A program made the position numbers and the translations under genes. A model generated the notes under the pieces. It had not been told where the DNA came from and did no database searches. It worked only from the letters and a program-made list of their open reading frames with translations. A stretch of 64,000 nt of DNA, taken from assembly GCA_905233765.1 (NCBI GenBank), contig CAJOCU010000010.1:1-64000 (forward strand). Direction: 5' to 3'. Source of the DNA: an uncultured Bacteroidaceae bacterium. Its GTDB lineage: Bacteria > Bacteroidota > Bacteroidia > Bacteroidales > Bacteroidaceae. Numbering within the stretch: the first letter of the stretch is position 1; the number at the start of each line of letters is the position of its first letter. Shown one piece after another: positions 1-7,932 of the stretch.

Positions 1-99
1 GATTCCATCGAATCTGAATGCATCTTGGCCCATGACAGCTAAGGGAGCAAGCAGCGCCAATAGCGCCGAAAACAACAATCTGAATACCGAATGTTTCAT
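1..99 (-). CDS. N-terminus of a secreted protein (partial, runs off the left edge)
   Basis: Translating the minus strand from an ATG at 99-97 gives 33 residues that form a signal peptide: Met-Lys-His, then a hydrophobic stretch (LLFSALLALLAPLAVMG) ending near a Gln that could follow a cleavage site. The rest lies outside the window, so function cannot be given. A TAnnTTTG box about 50 bp upstream supports a real gene start. Confidence 0.6.
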   Translation of the reverse strand, partial: MKHSVFRLLFSALLALLAPLAVMGQDAFRFDGI

Positions 100-145
100 A
101 AATATGTATGTTGTTTAGTATTATCGATTATATTCATATTGCCTG

Positions 146-153
146 CAAAGATA
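146..153 (-). promoter_or_regulatory. -7 promoter box of the left-edge gene
   Basis: The minus strand reads TATCTTTG, matching the Bacteroidota -7 consensus TAnnTTTG, 47 bp before the ATG at 99. No clear TTTG element was seen at the expected distance. Confidence 0.5.
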
Positions 154-232
154 CGCACTATAATCAGAAAAGAAGCAGAGAACGGCGAAAAATGCAGGAA
201 ATGCTGAAAAATTAAATGATGCATGCCTCCGA

Positions 233-335
233 AAAGACATGCATCATGATATTTTCACAACCTTCATCATTTTCAACTTAAGTCACTGAATGACAAGTTG
301 TTGCTTCGAAATAAACCTACATCAAACCTACATGG
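233..335 (+). repeat. Left arm of an imperfect ~103-bp inverted repeat flanking the VirE-type gene
   Basis: This stretch matches the reverse complement of 1818-1920 along almost its whole length, roughly 75-80% by eye. The best conserved part is the inner end with two copies of AAACCTACA, where 29 of 32 positions agree. The two arms enclose only the VirE-type gene, which suggests a discrete unit. Confidence 0.75.
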
Positions 336-375
336 TATCAGCATTTTTTACTTTTCATGCTATCACTTTTCATTT

Positions 376-1635
376 TTATGCCGCCGCTTGTCTGGGAATC
401 GCATAGTAGTGAGCGCCGCTGGCTTTGCGCTGGCTCTTGAATCCCAGCTTGCGTAGGATGCGGCCGAGGTAGATGTTCAGGTTCTGGATACATTTCACAG
501 CGGGGAAACGAGAGCCGATGGTATTGGCGATGTCGTCGAGTGCAATGGGCTGGCTGCTCTCATCGTCTTTGGGCAGACGGTAGAGGGCTTGCACGAGAGG
601 CGCGAGGTCGATTTCGTCCTGGAACTGCTCGTTGACCTGCTGGATGCGCTGTTCCTCCGCATTGGTGAACCAGTAGCGACGCTTCTCCTCGCGCAGGGCA
701 TGCAGCACCTGAGCGTAGAGCTGCTCGTAGTCGATAGCCGCCTCATTGTCAATGAGCTGTCCTTCGGGGATGCTCACGCAGATGTAGCGACGCGAGCCGG
801 TAGGGTCGTGCAGGGGATGCTGGCAGTTGGTGGTGGCGATAAACGAGGCGTAGCGAGGGTTGTCCTCCTGCACGCGACCGAAGATGGGACGGCCGTTGAC
901 CTTGTTCCTCGAAACAGCAAACTTCAGGTTGGCCTGCTGCGTGGAGGTGATGCGGTCGAACTCGTCGATGATGACGAGCCCATTGTTGGAGAGCGCCAGA
1001 TCGCGGTCGAACTTATTGCCCATGTTGAAGTGGTCGAGGACGTACTCCTGCAGGTGCTTGGGCAGCAGGCGGCGGCAGAAGATGGTCTTGCCACAGCCCT
1101 GAGGACCAATCAGCACGGGCACACTCTCGTTGGCATGCAGCGTGTCCATCTGCAGCCAGTGGGCTACCATCGACAGATGCCAGGTTTTGAGCCATTCCAC
1201 CGCCTCCTCGCTGATGCCAGGCAGGCGGCTGTAGAGTTCGCGGAGGTAGTCGGTACCATCCCACGCGGGCAGGTGGTCGAGCCAGTCGCGGAAGGGATCG
1301 TACTCGGGCACTTCGGTGGAGAAGACATATTCTTCTATGTTCGTGCGCGCGTGAGCCATCTCGGGCAGCATCTTCTTGGCGGTACGCACGATGGTGTTCA
1401 TCGCCGCATCCGTAAGAGGCTGGAAGCGAGGCTCCACAGGCAGGTACAGCTGCAGGCCATCGGGCGTGAAGCCATCGGGCTCCAAGTCCGTACCATCGCG
1501 CTGCTCGCGATACTCGATCTTCTTGTTAAACGTGTTACGACGGAATTCGTAGCGCTGGAGAAATTGCTCCGTCAACTCAATTTCTTGCGACACACCCTCC
1601 TGGAGGGCTGCCGCCTGATTTTGATAGTTTTTCAT
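376..1635 (-). CDS. VirE (VapE)-type P-loop ATPase with a DUF3874-like C-terminus
   Basis: The 419-residue protein is of the virulence-associated-E family, found in phage satellites and integrated elements of Bacteroidales and related to primase-helicase ATPases. A Walker A motif (GPQGCGKT, residues 177-184), a Walker B motif (LVIIDEFD, about 220-227), an ATTN sensor-like motif near 267 and an SRRY motif near 281 form a complete ATPase core. The last 100 or so residues resemble DUF3874, a winged-helix-like tail. The N-terminal VirE_N/primase part found in longer relatives is missing, so it may be a minimal version. It is a single-gene unit between inverted repeats at 233-335 and 1818-1920, with its own -7 box at 1691. 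A role in replicating or maintaining a small element is inference. Family call is firm, biological role unknown. Confidence 0.85.
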   Translation of the reverse strand: MKNYQNQAAALQEGVSQEIELTEQFLQRYEFRRNTFNKKIEYREQRDGTDLEPDGFTPDGLQLYLPVEPRFQPLTDAAMNTIVRTAKKMLPEMAHARTNIEEYVFSTEVPEYDPFRDWLDHLPAWDGTDYLRELYSRLPGISEEAVEWLKTWHLSMVAHWLQMDTLHANESVPVLIGPQGCGKTIFCRRLLPKHLQEYVLDHFNMGNKFDRDLALSNNGLVIIDEFDRITSTQQANLKFAVSRNKVNGRPIFGRVQEDNPRYASFIATTNCQHPLHDPTGSRRYICVSIPEGQLIDNEAAIDYEQLYAQVLHALREEKRRYWFTNAEEQRIQQVNEQFQDEIDLAPLVQALYRLPKDDESSQPIALDDIANTIGSRFPAVKCIQNLNIYLGRILRKLGFKSQRKASGAHYYAIPRQAAA

Positions 1636-1690
1636 AGTGTTTTTAAGGTCGATTCAGTGCCAGACAACATGTACTGGTTGAAATCGGCTG

Positions 1691-1698
1691 CAAAGTTA
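1691..1698 (-). promoter_or_regulatory. -7 promoter box of the VirE-type gene
   Basis: The minus strand reads TAACTTTG (TAnnTTTG), 55 bp upstream of the ATG at 1635. A second box, TATATTTG on the plus strand at 1787-1794, points away from the gene into the spacer to the right; no reading frame follows it. Confidence 0.5.
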
Positions 1699-1817
1699 CA
1701 ATTTATTTTTCATATTTCCTAGTTTTTTCACGTATCGTTAGGGAATAAAGCACGCGCTCTCTCCATCTCTTTCAATTTCAAGGGCTTATATTTGCAGAAA
1801 AAGTCATCATGTAGGTT

Positions 1818-1920
1818 CCGTGTAGGTTTGATGTAGGTTTGTTTTGAAGTAGTTCACTGTCAATCAGTCGATTATGCCGAAAATGATGAAGGTAGCAAAA
1901 ATATCATGAAGCACGACTTT
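1818..1920 (-). repeat. Right arm of the ~103-bp inverted repeat
   Basis: Reverse complement of the left arm at 233-335 with scattered substitutions. Shared blocks include CTTCATGATATTTT-like, CCTTCATCATTTTC and AAACCTACATCAAACCTACA. The outer ends face away from the enclosed gene, as in a transposon-like unit of about 1.69 kb. No clear target-site duplication was seen. Confidence 0.75.
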
Positions 1921-1967
1921 TTATCTCAAGTCGCTCATCAGCATTGATGCCAAATGACGTTGTGCCG

Positions 1968-2116
1968 TGTTCCACCGGTGGAACTCGACGGAAGAGCATG
2001 GTCTTATGGCCGTAAGACCATGCTCTTACAGCGTGAAGACCTTGCTCTTTCGAGTGGACCACCTTGGTGATCCACCCAACGCGCCATACCCTTCACGCGT
2101 TTCTCACCAGTGAGAA
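1968..2116. repeat. Cluster of short perfect or near-perfect palindromes
   Basis: Four palindromes follow one another in the gene-free spacer 1921-2320: TTCCACCGGTGGAA (1969-1982); a 14-bp-arm hairpin AGAGCATGGTCTTA / TAAGACCATGCTCT (1993-2026); a GTGGA...TCCAC hairpin (2054-2075); and TTCTCACCAGTGAGAA (2101-2116). The words GAGTTCCACCGGTGGAACTC and GTGAAGACC recur in the spacer near 35.6 kb, so this is a dispersed element type. The rest of the spacer holds no convincing gene. Confidence 0.7.
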
Positions 2117-2326
2117 AACCAATCACACCATACTGCGTTGGCGTTTGCAGCATGGTTCGTTGGCATTTGCACCTTGCTGCATCGCGCTTCGATGCTTGGT
2201 GCGTGCAAAAGTACAACATCTCCATTGCGGTTCACGAATGTTTCCGCAACTTTATTTGAATGTTGCACAATTTTACGCACATTATCCGTACAAATAGCGG
2301 GTGAAGGCGTGAAAAACGGGGATTCT

Positions 2327-2358
2327 TTTGGTGGATACAGGAAAGATGGTTATATTTG
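2327..2358 (+). promoter_or_regulatory. Promoter of the secreted-protein gene at 2396
   Basis: TTTG (2327-2330), 20 nt, then TATATTTG (2351-2358): a perfect match to the Bacteroidota -33/-7 pattern, 37 bp before the ATG. Confidence 0.75.
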
Positions 2359-2395
2359 CCGCGAAAGTCTTTGAAAATCTAATAATTACGAGCTT

Positions 2396-2899
2396 ATGAA
2401 AAAAGTTCTTTTGCTTTTGATGGCGCTGGTGATGCCGATGGTGGCGAGCGCACCTCTGCAAGCCGATGAGTATGAGTACCTGTGGTTGTATAGCCCAGCG
2501 CCCTCTGAGCCCCAATCCTATGCCATAGCTGACTTACAGAAGATCACCTTTGGCGAGGAGGCGCTGCAGGTGCATCTCAAGAGCCAGCCGACGCCTGTCA
2601 CGTGGGCCTATGCCAACTTATATAAGATGTCTCTTGAGGCAGTCCCCACCACAGCTGTCAAGCGCGTGGCAAAGGCATCCGACCTGGCCGTCATTCAGTC
2701 TGCGTCGGAGCTGCGCGTGGAAAGCCCTACGCCCCTGAAGTCTGTAGCCATCTATAACTTACAGGGGCATCGCCTTGCCCTTTTCGGACAGAGCGAAACC
2801 TCAACCACCTATTCTCTGAAATCCCTTCCTGCAGGCGTCTATATCGTGCGTGCAGAGAATGCCACGCAGACGCAGGCCACCAAATTCGTTAAGCACTAA
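2396..2899 (+). CDS. Secreted protein with a type IX-like C-terminal sorting tail
   Basis: The 167-residue product starts with a clear signal peptide (MKKVLLLLMALVMPMVASA). The middle has the pattern ITFGEE...VTWAYANLYKMS, also seen in the protein at 47354-47824. The last 60 residues (VAIYNLQGHRLA...LPAGVYIVRAENA...TKFVKH) resemble the type A C-terminal sorting domain recognised by the type IX secretion system. This suggests export to the cell surface or medium, but no catalytic or binding domain is visible. It lies 14 bp upstream of the FISUMP-like gene and likely shares its transcript. Its promoter, leader and signal-peptide DNA are closely similar to those of the BspA-like gene at 4428. 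Confidence 0.75.
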   Translation: MKKVLLLLMALVMPMVASAPLQADEYEYLWLYSPAPSEPQSYAIADLQKITFGEEALQVHLKSQPTPVTWAYANLYKMSLEAVPTTAVKRVAKASDLAVIQSASELRVESPTPLKSVAIYNLQGHRLALFGQSETSTTYSLKSLPAGVYIVRAENATQTQATKFVKH

Positions 2900-2913
2900 T
2901 ACTACGTAGGAAT

Positions 2914-4347
2914 ATGAAAGCACGTTTTTTCTTCATCATAGCTTCAGCCCTATTGATAGCGACCTCTGCCATCGCACAGACTCGTGAAATCCAGGTCTAT
3001 AAAGGCGGCAACGTGATCAAGTTCTTTTCCTTCAATGAGGTGGACAGCGCAAAAGTCGTTTATACCGCAAAGAACATGACCGCCACAGCCGTCGACCTTG
3101 GGCTCTCTGTGAAATGGGCAGACATGAATGTGGGAGCAGGCAGACCGGAGGACTACGGCTCCTATTTCGCCTGGGGCGAGACGGCGCCCAAGAGAGAGTA
3201 CACCTGGAACACATACACCTGGTGCGAAGGCTCCAATACGACGATGACCAAGTACTGCAACGACAGTTCCTATGGAATAGAAGACTATCTGTCAACGCTG
3301 GAAGCCGCAGACGATGCAGCCCATGAGAACTGGGGTGGTGCATGGCGTATGCCGACAGAAAGCGAACTCGATGAATTGCTTAGCAACTGCACATGGAAGT
3401 GGGTCACGCTGGATGGCGTGAACGGTCAGCTCGTCACCGGCCCCAACGGCAACAGCATCTTCCTCCCCGCTACTGGCTGGATAGATAAATTGGCCCGTGC
3501 CAACGCAGGCTCCTATGGCTGCTATTACTCGTCAGCGCTTTCCTCTGAACGTTCCGACAGAGCCCGGGCCATGTACATCAGCAATGGTGGCTCCGGCCTG
3601 CACGACGCGTCCAGGATATGCGGTTACGCCGTACGCCCTGTCCTGCCTGCTACGGCTTACGCCAAGGCACCAGAGCTGCAAGTGTTCAAGGGCAACGACC
3701 TCGTCTGGTCGATAGCTGTCAGCGAAATCGACAGCGCCAAAGTCGTGGAGATCCCCGTCCATGCCGTTGACATGGGACTTTCGGTGTTCTGGGCCGACAT
3801 GAATGTGGGAGCCGAGAAGCCTGAAGAATACGGCAACTATTATTCCTGGGGTGAGACGCGTCCCAAGGACGACTACAGCCTTACTAACTATCAATGGTGG
3901 GACAATGGTTTCACCAAGTACTGCACCGGCGACGAGCATGGAACGACGGATCACAAAAGCATACTGGATTTGTCCGACGATGCCGCCAATGCCAACTGGG
4001 GCAGCACGTGGCGCACGCCAACGATAGAAGAGATCATGGAACTGGCGAACCGTTGTCAATGGCACTGGACAGAACGCAACGGCGTGGAAGGCTTTCAGGT
4101 CACTGGCCCCAGCGGCAACAGCATCTTCCTTCCCCCAGCAGGCTATTACGAAGGTTCAGAGGGTAAGGAGGTCAACCGCCACGGCTTGTATTGGTCATCA
4201 ACGCTATACACCTATGGCATCGACTATAAAGTTGATCAACGCGCGCGTTGCCTCTTCATTAATAATGTTATTATGGAATACCGTGGTATAGATGCCATCG
4301 AACGTTTCAAGGGCTTTCCAGTTCGTCCGGTCATAAAGATTCGTTAA
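2914..4347 (+). CDS. Secreted protein with two tandem FISUMP-like domains
   Basis: The 477-residue product has a signal peptide (FFFIIASALLIATSAIAQ) and two copies of one module. Each starts with a short strand-rich segment (IQVYKGGNVIKFFSFNEVDS and a similar LQVFKGNDLVWSIAVSEIDS), followed by V-D-[LM]-G-L-S-V-x-W-A-D-M-N-V-G-A and a domain with WRMP/WRTP, TGP-GNSIFLP and a final G-x-x-VRPV. This is the FISUMP / Fib_succ_major-type fold common in secreted Bacteroidota and Fibrobacter proteins. The family is extracellular; its ligand or substrate is generally unknown. The internal duplication is clear, the second copy starting near residue 260. Likely cotranscribed with the gene before it. Confidence 0.8.
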   Translation: MKARFFFIIASALLIATSAIAQTREIQVYKGGNVIKFFSFNEVDSAKVVYTAKNMTATAVDLGLSVKWADMNVGAGRPEDYGSYFAWGETAPKREYTWNTYTWCEGSNTTMTKYCNDSSYGIEDYLSTLEAADDAAHENWGGAWRMPTESELDELLSNCTWKWVTLDGVNGQLVTGPNGNSIFLPATGWIDKLARANAGSYGCYYSSALSSERSDRARAMYISNGGSGLHDASRICGYAVRPVLPATAYAKAPELQVFKGNDLVWSIAVSEIDSAKVVEIPVHAVDMGLSVFWADMNVGAEKPEEYGNYYSWGETRPKDDYSLTNYQWWDNGFTKYCTGDEHGTTDHKSILDLSDDAANANWGSTWRTPTIEEIMELANRCQWHWTERNGVEGFQVTGPSGNSIFLPPAGYYEGSEGKEVNRHGLYWSSTLYTYGIDYKVDQRARCLFINNVIMEYRGIDAIERFKGFPVRPVIKIR

Positions 4348-4382
4348 ATCGCCTTAAAGATGACAGATTCGGGGAAGATAGC

Positions 4383-4390
4383 TATATTTG
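4383..4390 (+). promoter_or_regulatory. -7 promoter box of the BspA-like gene
   Basis: TATATTTG followed by CCGCGAAAGT, the same box and downstream sequence as at 2351. No TTTG at the usual -33 distance. Confidence 0.55.
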
Positions 4391-4427
4391 CCGCGAAAGT
4401 ATTTGGAAATTCATTCTTTAGAGCTCT

Positions 4428-6155
4428 ATGAGAAAGGTTTTGCTTATAATGATAGCGCTGGTGCTGCCGATGGTGGCGAGCGCACATGATATAGAGGTCG
4501 TGAACCCTGAAGGGAAAACGATTTACTATGTCTGGATCAACGATCACACGGAATTGTCTGTAGCCTCCCGAGGCGAGGGAGCCCAGGGAGAGCAGTATGA
4601 GGGGGATATCATCATTCCAGAGACGGTGGTCTATGAAGACGTTACCTACAACGTGACGGGTATAGAACCTCTCGCCTTACGCTTCTGCGATGGCATCACC
4701 TCTGTGGTCGTACCCAAAAGCATAAAAACGATAGGTGGCGCTGCTTTCGGCAACAGGGGCCTCGAATCCATCACCATTCATTCCGATGAATTCATGCAAA
4801 ATGGCGATATCCGCTCTGCTTTCGAAGGTTCTTATTGCCACATCATTTTTGGCGACGAGGTGACGAGCATTCCCGACTGGGCTTTCGGCAACATTTATAT
4901 CACAGGTGTCACCTTCGGCAAAGGGATGAAGAGCATTGGGGCTCACGCCTTCTGGGGTTGTCAGGGACTGACCTCAGTGACCATTCCCGACAATGTGACA
5001 GAACTCAAGACATGCGCCTTCTACAGTTGCTACCACATCGAATCCGTAGAAGTGGGCAATGGCGTGAGCGTGATTGAACCACAGACGTTTGCGTACTGCA
5101 TCGCGCTCACCTCCGTCACCCTGGGCAACAGCGTGGAGGAGATTGGAAAAGACGCCTTCTACAAATGTAACAAACTTACCGCCATCGACCTGCCGCCCAG
5201 CGTGAAGAGAATCGGGAGTACGGCCTTCCTGGGATGCGAAAAAATGGAGTACTGCACAGGCGGCAGCGGCCTGACGAGCATCGCTGACCATGCGTTCTAT
5301 GAGTGTCGCAGCCTGAAATCCTTCGTCATTCCTGAGGGCGTAACGGCGATTGAAGACGAGACGTTTAATGAGTGTACCAGCATGGAATCCATACAGATTC
5401 CCGGCAGTGTGACGAGAATCGGTGCTTGTGCGTTCGTGCATTGCAGATCGCTCAAATCCTTGTTCATCCCCAGAAGTGTGACGTCCATCGGGGGCATGGC
5501 GTTTGGCGAGTGCCTCAGCCTCGAATCCATCCAGGTAGAAGAGGGCAATCCCGTGTATGACTCCCGAGAGAACTGCAATGCCATCATCCGCGAAGTCACA
5601 AACATCACCACCTTCCTGGAAGTAGGCTGCCAGAATACCACCATCCCCAGCAGCGTGACCTACATCGGAGCATCGGCCTTCTGGGCTCAACGCAAGCTCA
5701 CCTCTATAGAGATACCCAGTACGGTGAAATATATCCAGTCTGATGCGTTTGAGTATTGCGACAACCTCACATCCCTAACCCTGCCCAGCACGCATGTGTC
5801 CTTGAGTGGCTATGCGTTCTACTACGGCGGAGACGATACCGCGCCCGTCACCATCAGGAATCAGAGGAGAGAACCCACGGACATTGAGCAGGATGTCTTC
5901 AGCCCTTATCTTTATGAGCACGCCACGCTCGTTGTGCCCAATGGCACTGTCGATAAATACAAGGCTTGCGAGGGCTGGAAGAATTTCGCGAATATCATAG
6001 AGGAAAGGCAAACCGCTGTCCAGACGGTGGTCACGGACACGCCCTCTGTGCAAGAGCGCTATACCCTCGATGGCAAACGCTCCGCCACGCCCCAGCGCGG
6101 CCTCAACATCCTTCGCATGAGCGACGGCTCTGCGCGCAAGGTCCTGGCCCAGTAA
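4428..6155 (+). CDS. BspA-like leucine-rich-repeat surface protein
   Basis: The 575-residue protein has a signal peptide (VLLIMIALVLPMVASA) and roughly a dozen repeats of the LRR_5 (BspA/Treponema) kind with the pattern I-x-x-x-A-F-x-x-C-x-x-L-x-S-[IV]-x-[IL]-P-x-x-V-x-x-I. A C-terminal tail (RYTLDGKR...RGLNILRMSDG-ARKVLAQ) resembles a type IX sorting signal. BspA-like proteins of Bacteroidales are surface proteins that in studied cases bind host or bacterial partners; the ligand here is not predictable. One repeat is interrupted near residue 370-410 by a segment typical of the family (N-P-V-Y-D-S-R-E-N-C-N-A-I). It has its own promoter and is followed by decayed gene fragments. Confidence 0.88.
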   Translation: MRKVLLIMIALVLPMVASAHDIEVVNPEGKTIYYVWINDHTELSVASRGEGAQGEQYEGDIIIPETVVYEDVTYNVTGIEPLALRFCDGITSVVVPKSIKTIGGAAFGNRGLESITIHSDEFMQNGDIRSAFEGSYCHIIFGDEVTSIPDWAFGNIYITGVTFGKGMKSIGAHAFWGCQGLTSVTIPDNVTELKTCAFYSCYHIESVEVGNGVSVIEPQTFAYCIALTSVTLGNSVEEIGKDAFYKCNKLTAIDLPPSVKRIGSTAFLGCEKMEYCTGGSGLTSIADHAFYECRSLKSFVIPEGVTAIEDETFNECTSMESIQIPGSVTRIGACAFVHCRSLKSLFIPRSVTSIGGMAFGECLSLESIQVEEGNPVYDSRENCNAIIREVTNITTFLEVGCQNTTIPSSVTYIGASAFWAQRKLTSIEIPSTVKYIQSDAFEYCDNLTSLTLPSTHVSLSGYAFYYGGDDTAPVTIRNQRREPTDIEQDVFSPYLYEHATLVVPNGTVDKYKACEGWKNFANIIEERQTAVQTVVTDTPSVQERYTLDGKRSATPQRGLNILRMSDGSARKVLAQ

Positions 6156-6168
6156 AAGCCCAGAGGTT

Positions 6169-6429
6169 TTATTCGAAATAGAAGGAGAGGACGATCATGC
6201 TGGCGCGGCCACGGTCGAGGCTGTTGGTGAACTTCATCAGGGTTTGGTCGATGAGGTCGCTGCGGTCGTGGACAATGATGTCGCGGAGGCCGAAGCAGAA
6301 CTTCAATTCAGGAATCAGCTTGAAGTAACGGAGGTAGATGTCGCAGCCGAGGCCGATCTCGATATAGCAGCCGAAACGCTCCGTGAGCAAGGCGTTGTGC
6401 TTGCGGGCGGTGAGGTCGATGCAGGGCAT
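6169..6429 (-). pseudogene. 3' fragment of a PorT-family outer-membrane beta-barrel gene
   Basis: The 86 codons end in a typical PorT-like C-terminus (YFKLIPELKFCFGL-DIIVHDRSDL...MIVLSFYFE), which closes an outer-membrane barrel in the Bacteroidota. Full-length relatives have over 200 residues; here everything upstream of about 6430 is unrelated sequence, so the 5' two-thirds are lost. It converges with the BspA-like gene. Confidence 0.65.
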
Positions 6430-6457
6430 CCCTGGTGTACTGGCTATCTGTTCGTCA

Positions 6458-6697
6458 GGCCCCTATGAGCAGTCCTTTGCCGACTCATGGAGCAACAAGT
6501 TGGACGTTTGGATGTGCGACCGCTTCAGCCGCAACCTCATCGGGCACGTCTCAGCCAATCCCGCAGGCACCTACCGAGACCTCTACCTCTACTGTGCCCA
6601 GCACACGCTTGGCTCGCACGTGGGAATCTATAACTATGAGAACTTCGGCAACCTCTACACCACCGGCCCGAAGGACTTCTTTACTAGGAAACAATAA
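6458..6697 (+). pseudogene. 3' fragment of an unrecognised gene
   Basis: From about 6458 an open frame of 79 codons reads PYEQSFADSWSNKLDVWMC... to ...YNYENFGNLYTTG, ending at 6697. The composition is protein-like and unlike the frame before it, which is antisense to the PorT fragment. There is no start codon or ribosome-binding site at the junction. It looks like the C-terminal end of a larger protein whose 5' part was deleted. The family was not recognised. Confidence 0.4.
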
Positions 6698-6702
6698 AGA
6701 AT

Positions 6703-7220
6703 GTGTCGATGAATACGACAATAATTAGAACACTTTCCACTCTGACAGTGCTGTTTTTTGCTGCGGCAATTGGGGCAGCAGATTACAACGTGGCCACAGA
6801 AGGTGAGCTGCGCACAGCGATACAAGCCGACGGCGCGAACATCCATCAGCAAAGACAAGGCCGACATCGTCAGCAAAGACGGCAGCGTGTCCTTCAAGGG
6901 CATCTACGGCCCTGTGACGCTCCTTGGCGGCGACAAGAGCACTCTTCCTCAGCACCGACAACACCCTCTACTACCCCGTTGCAGACAAGACCATCAAGCC
7001 GTTCCGCTCCTACTTCCACGTAGATCTGAGCGGTGGAGCGGAAATCAAAGCCTTCGTGCTGCGCTTTGGCGACGAGGCCACAGGCGTTCAATCGGTGCAA
7101 GGTCCTGAGGTCAAGGGTCAGGATTCCGGGTGGTACGACCTGCAGGGGCGTAAGCTCAACGGAACGCCTGCACTGAAGGGCATGTATATCAAGAACGGAC
7201 AGAAAGTCGTGAAGGAATGA
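6703..7220 (+). pseudogene. Broken secreted-protein gene with an internal deletion and two frame changes
   Basis: The gene starts in frame 1 with a signal peptide (TLSTLTVLFFAAAIGAADY) and NVATEGELRTAIQADGANI. It continues in frame 2 near 6840-6930 (SKDKADIVSKDGSVSFKG) and ends in frame 3 (6950-7220) with STDNTLYYPVADKTIKPFRS and a tail WYDLQGRKLNG-PALKGMYIKNGQKVV. That end is the usual C-terminus of large Prevotella secreted proteins. At about 170 codons over three frames the centre of the gene is clearly gone. Inactive. Confidence 0.7.
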
Positions 7221-7405
7221 TAGAAAACACTAGAAAATAGCACGCTATTGGCGATATTCTTCCTAAATACGAGCCTTTTTATCCCCCAAAAACTCATCTG
7301 CTGCCAATGCTCCGTCATGAGGTCTGTGGCGTAGAAGAAAGTGTGCGGTGTGCGCATGAAAATGTTAAAAAATATTTTTATTTGAGGTGATTTTTCACTT
7401 TTCAT

Positions 7406-7437
7406 TTTCCATCTTTCATTAAAAAGGTGTACCTTTG
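7406..7437 (+). promoter_or_regulatory. Promoter of rpsO
   Basis: TTTC, 20 nt, TACCTTTG (7430-7437): near-consensus. The spacer 7221-7405 holds no gene. About 105 nt of leader with GGGTG/CACC-rich complementarity follows before the ATG; S15 leaders are often autoregulatory, but no known structure was identified here. Confidence 0.65.
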
Positions 7438-7548
7438 CGCTCGCAAATCCCGAAACACGGGTGCATTCGAGGGTGGGTGCACGACGATTGATGACGACGG
7501 CTCACCACCTGAAGGATGTGATTTACAAACTTCTATCATCAAAACATT

Positions 7549-7818
7549 ATGTACTTAGATTCCGCTAAGAAGGCCGAACTCTTCGAGAAGTTCGGTAAGG
7601 GCACAGCCGACACGGGTAGTGCCGAGAGCCAGATTGCACTGTTCACCTACCGCATTGCTCACCTCACTGAGCACATGAAGCAGAACCGCAAGGACCACAG
7701 CACCGAGCGTGCTCTGACCGGTCTCGTAGGTAAGCGTCGCTCACTGCTCAACTACCTGAAGTCACGCGACATCAACCGCTACCGTGCCATCGTCAAGGCT
7801 CTGGGTCTGCGTAAGTAA
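7549..7818 (+). CDS. rpsO: 30S ribosomal protein S15
   Basis: The 89-residue protein has the full S15 signature: DTGSAESQIALFTYRIAHLTEH, then K-x-x-H-S-x-x-x-x-L-x-x-L-V-G-K-R-R-x-L-L-x-Y-L, and the C-terminal Y-x-x-[IV]-x-x-L-G-L-R-K. It binds 16S rRNA and organises the platform of the small subunit. Length is the same as in other bacteria. It is monocistronic, with a promoter at 7406 and a terminator just downstream. The long leader leaves room for autogenous control, as known for rpsO in other bacteria. Confidence 0.97.
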   Translation: MYLDSAKKAELFEKFGKGTADTGSAESQIALFTYRIAHLTEHMKQNRKDHSTERALTGLVGKRRSLLNYLKSRDINRYRAIVKALGLRK

Positions 7819-7847
7819 GGCGCAGCCTCTTCATCGCAAATCAAGAC

Positions 7848-7885
7848 AAGCTGCGTTGCCAACAAGGTAGCGCAGCTTTTCTTTT
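7848..7885 (+). terminator. Intrinsic terminator after rpsO
   Basis: AAGCTGCGTTGCC pairs with GGTAGCGCAGCTT across an AACAA loop, followed by a T-rich run (TTTTCTTTT). Confidence 0.8.
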
Positions 7886-7932
7886 ACAACGAGTCACACG
7901 TATTTCATATATAGATATATTGAAGCCATACT

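Noticed and set aside
589-1722. 377-codon open frame antisense to the VirE-type gene
   Set aside because: The minus strand encodes a full ATPase with Walker motifs; this frame has none and runs through the gene's promoter.
1968-2116. CRISPR array
   Set aside because: The repeated units are different palindromes with irregular spacing, with no constant repeat, spacers or cas genes.
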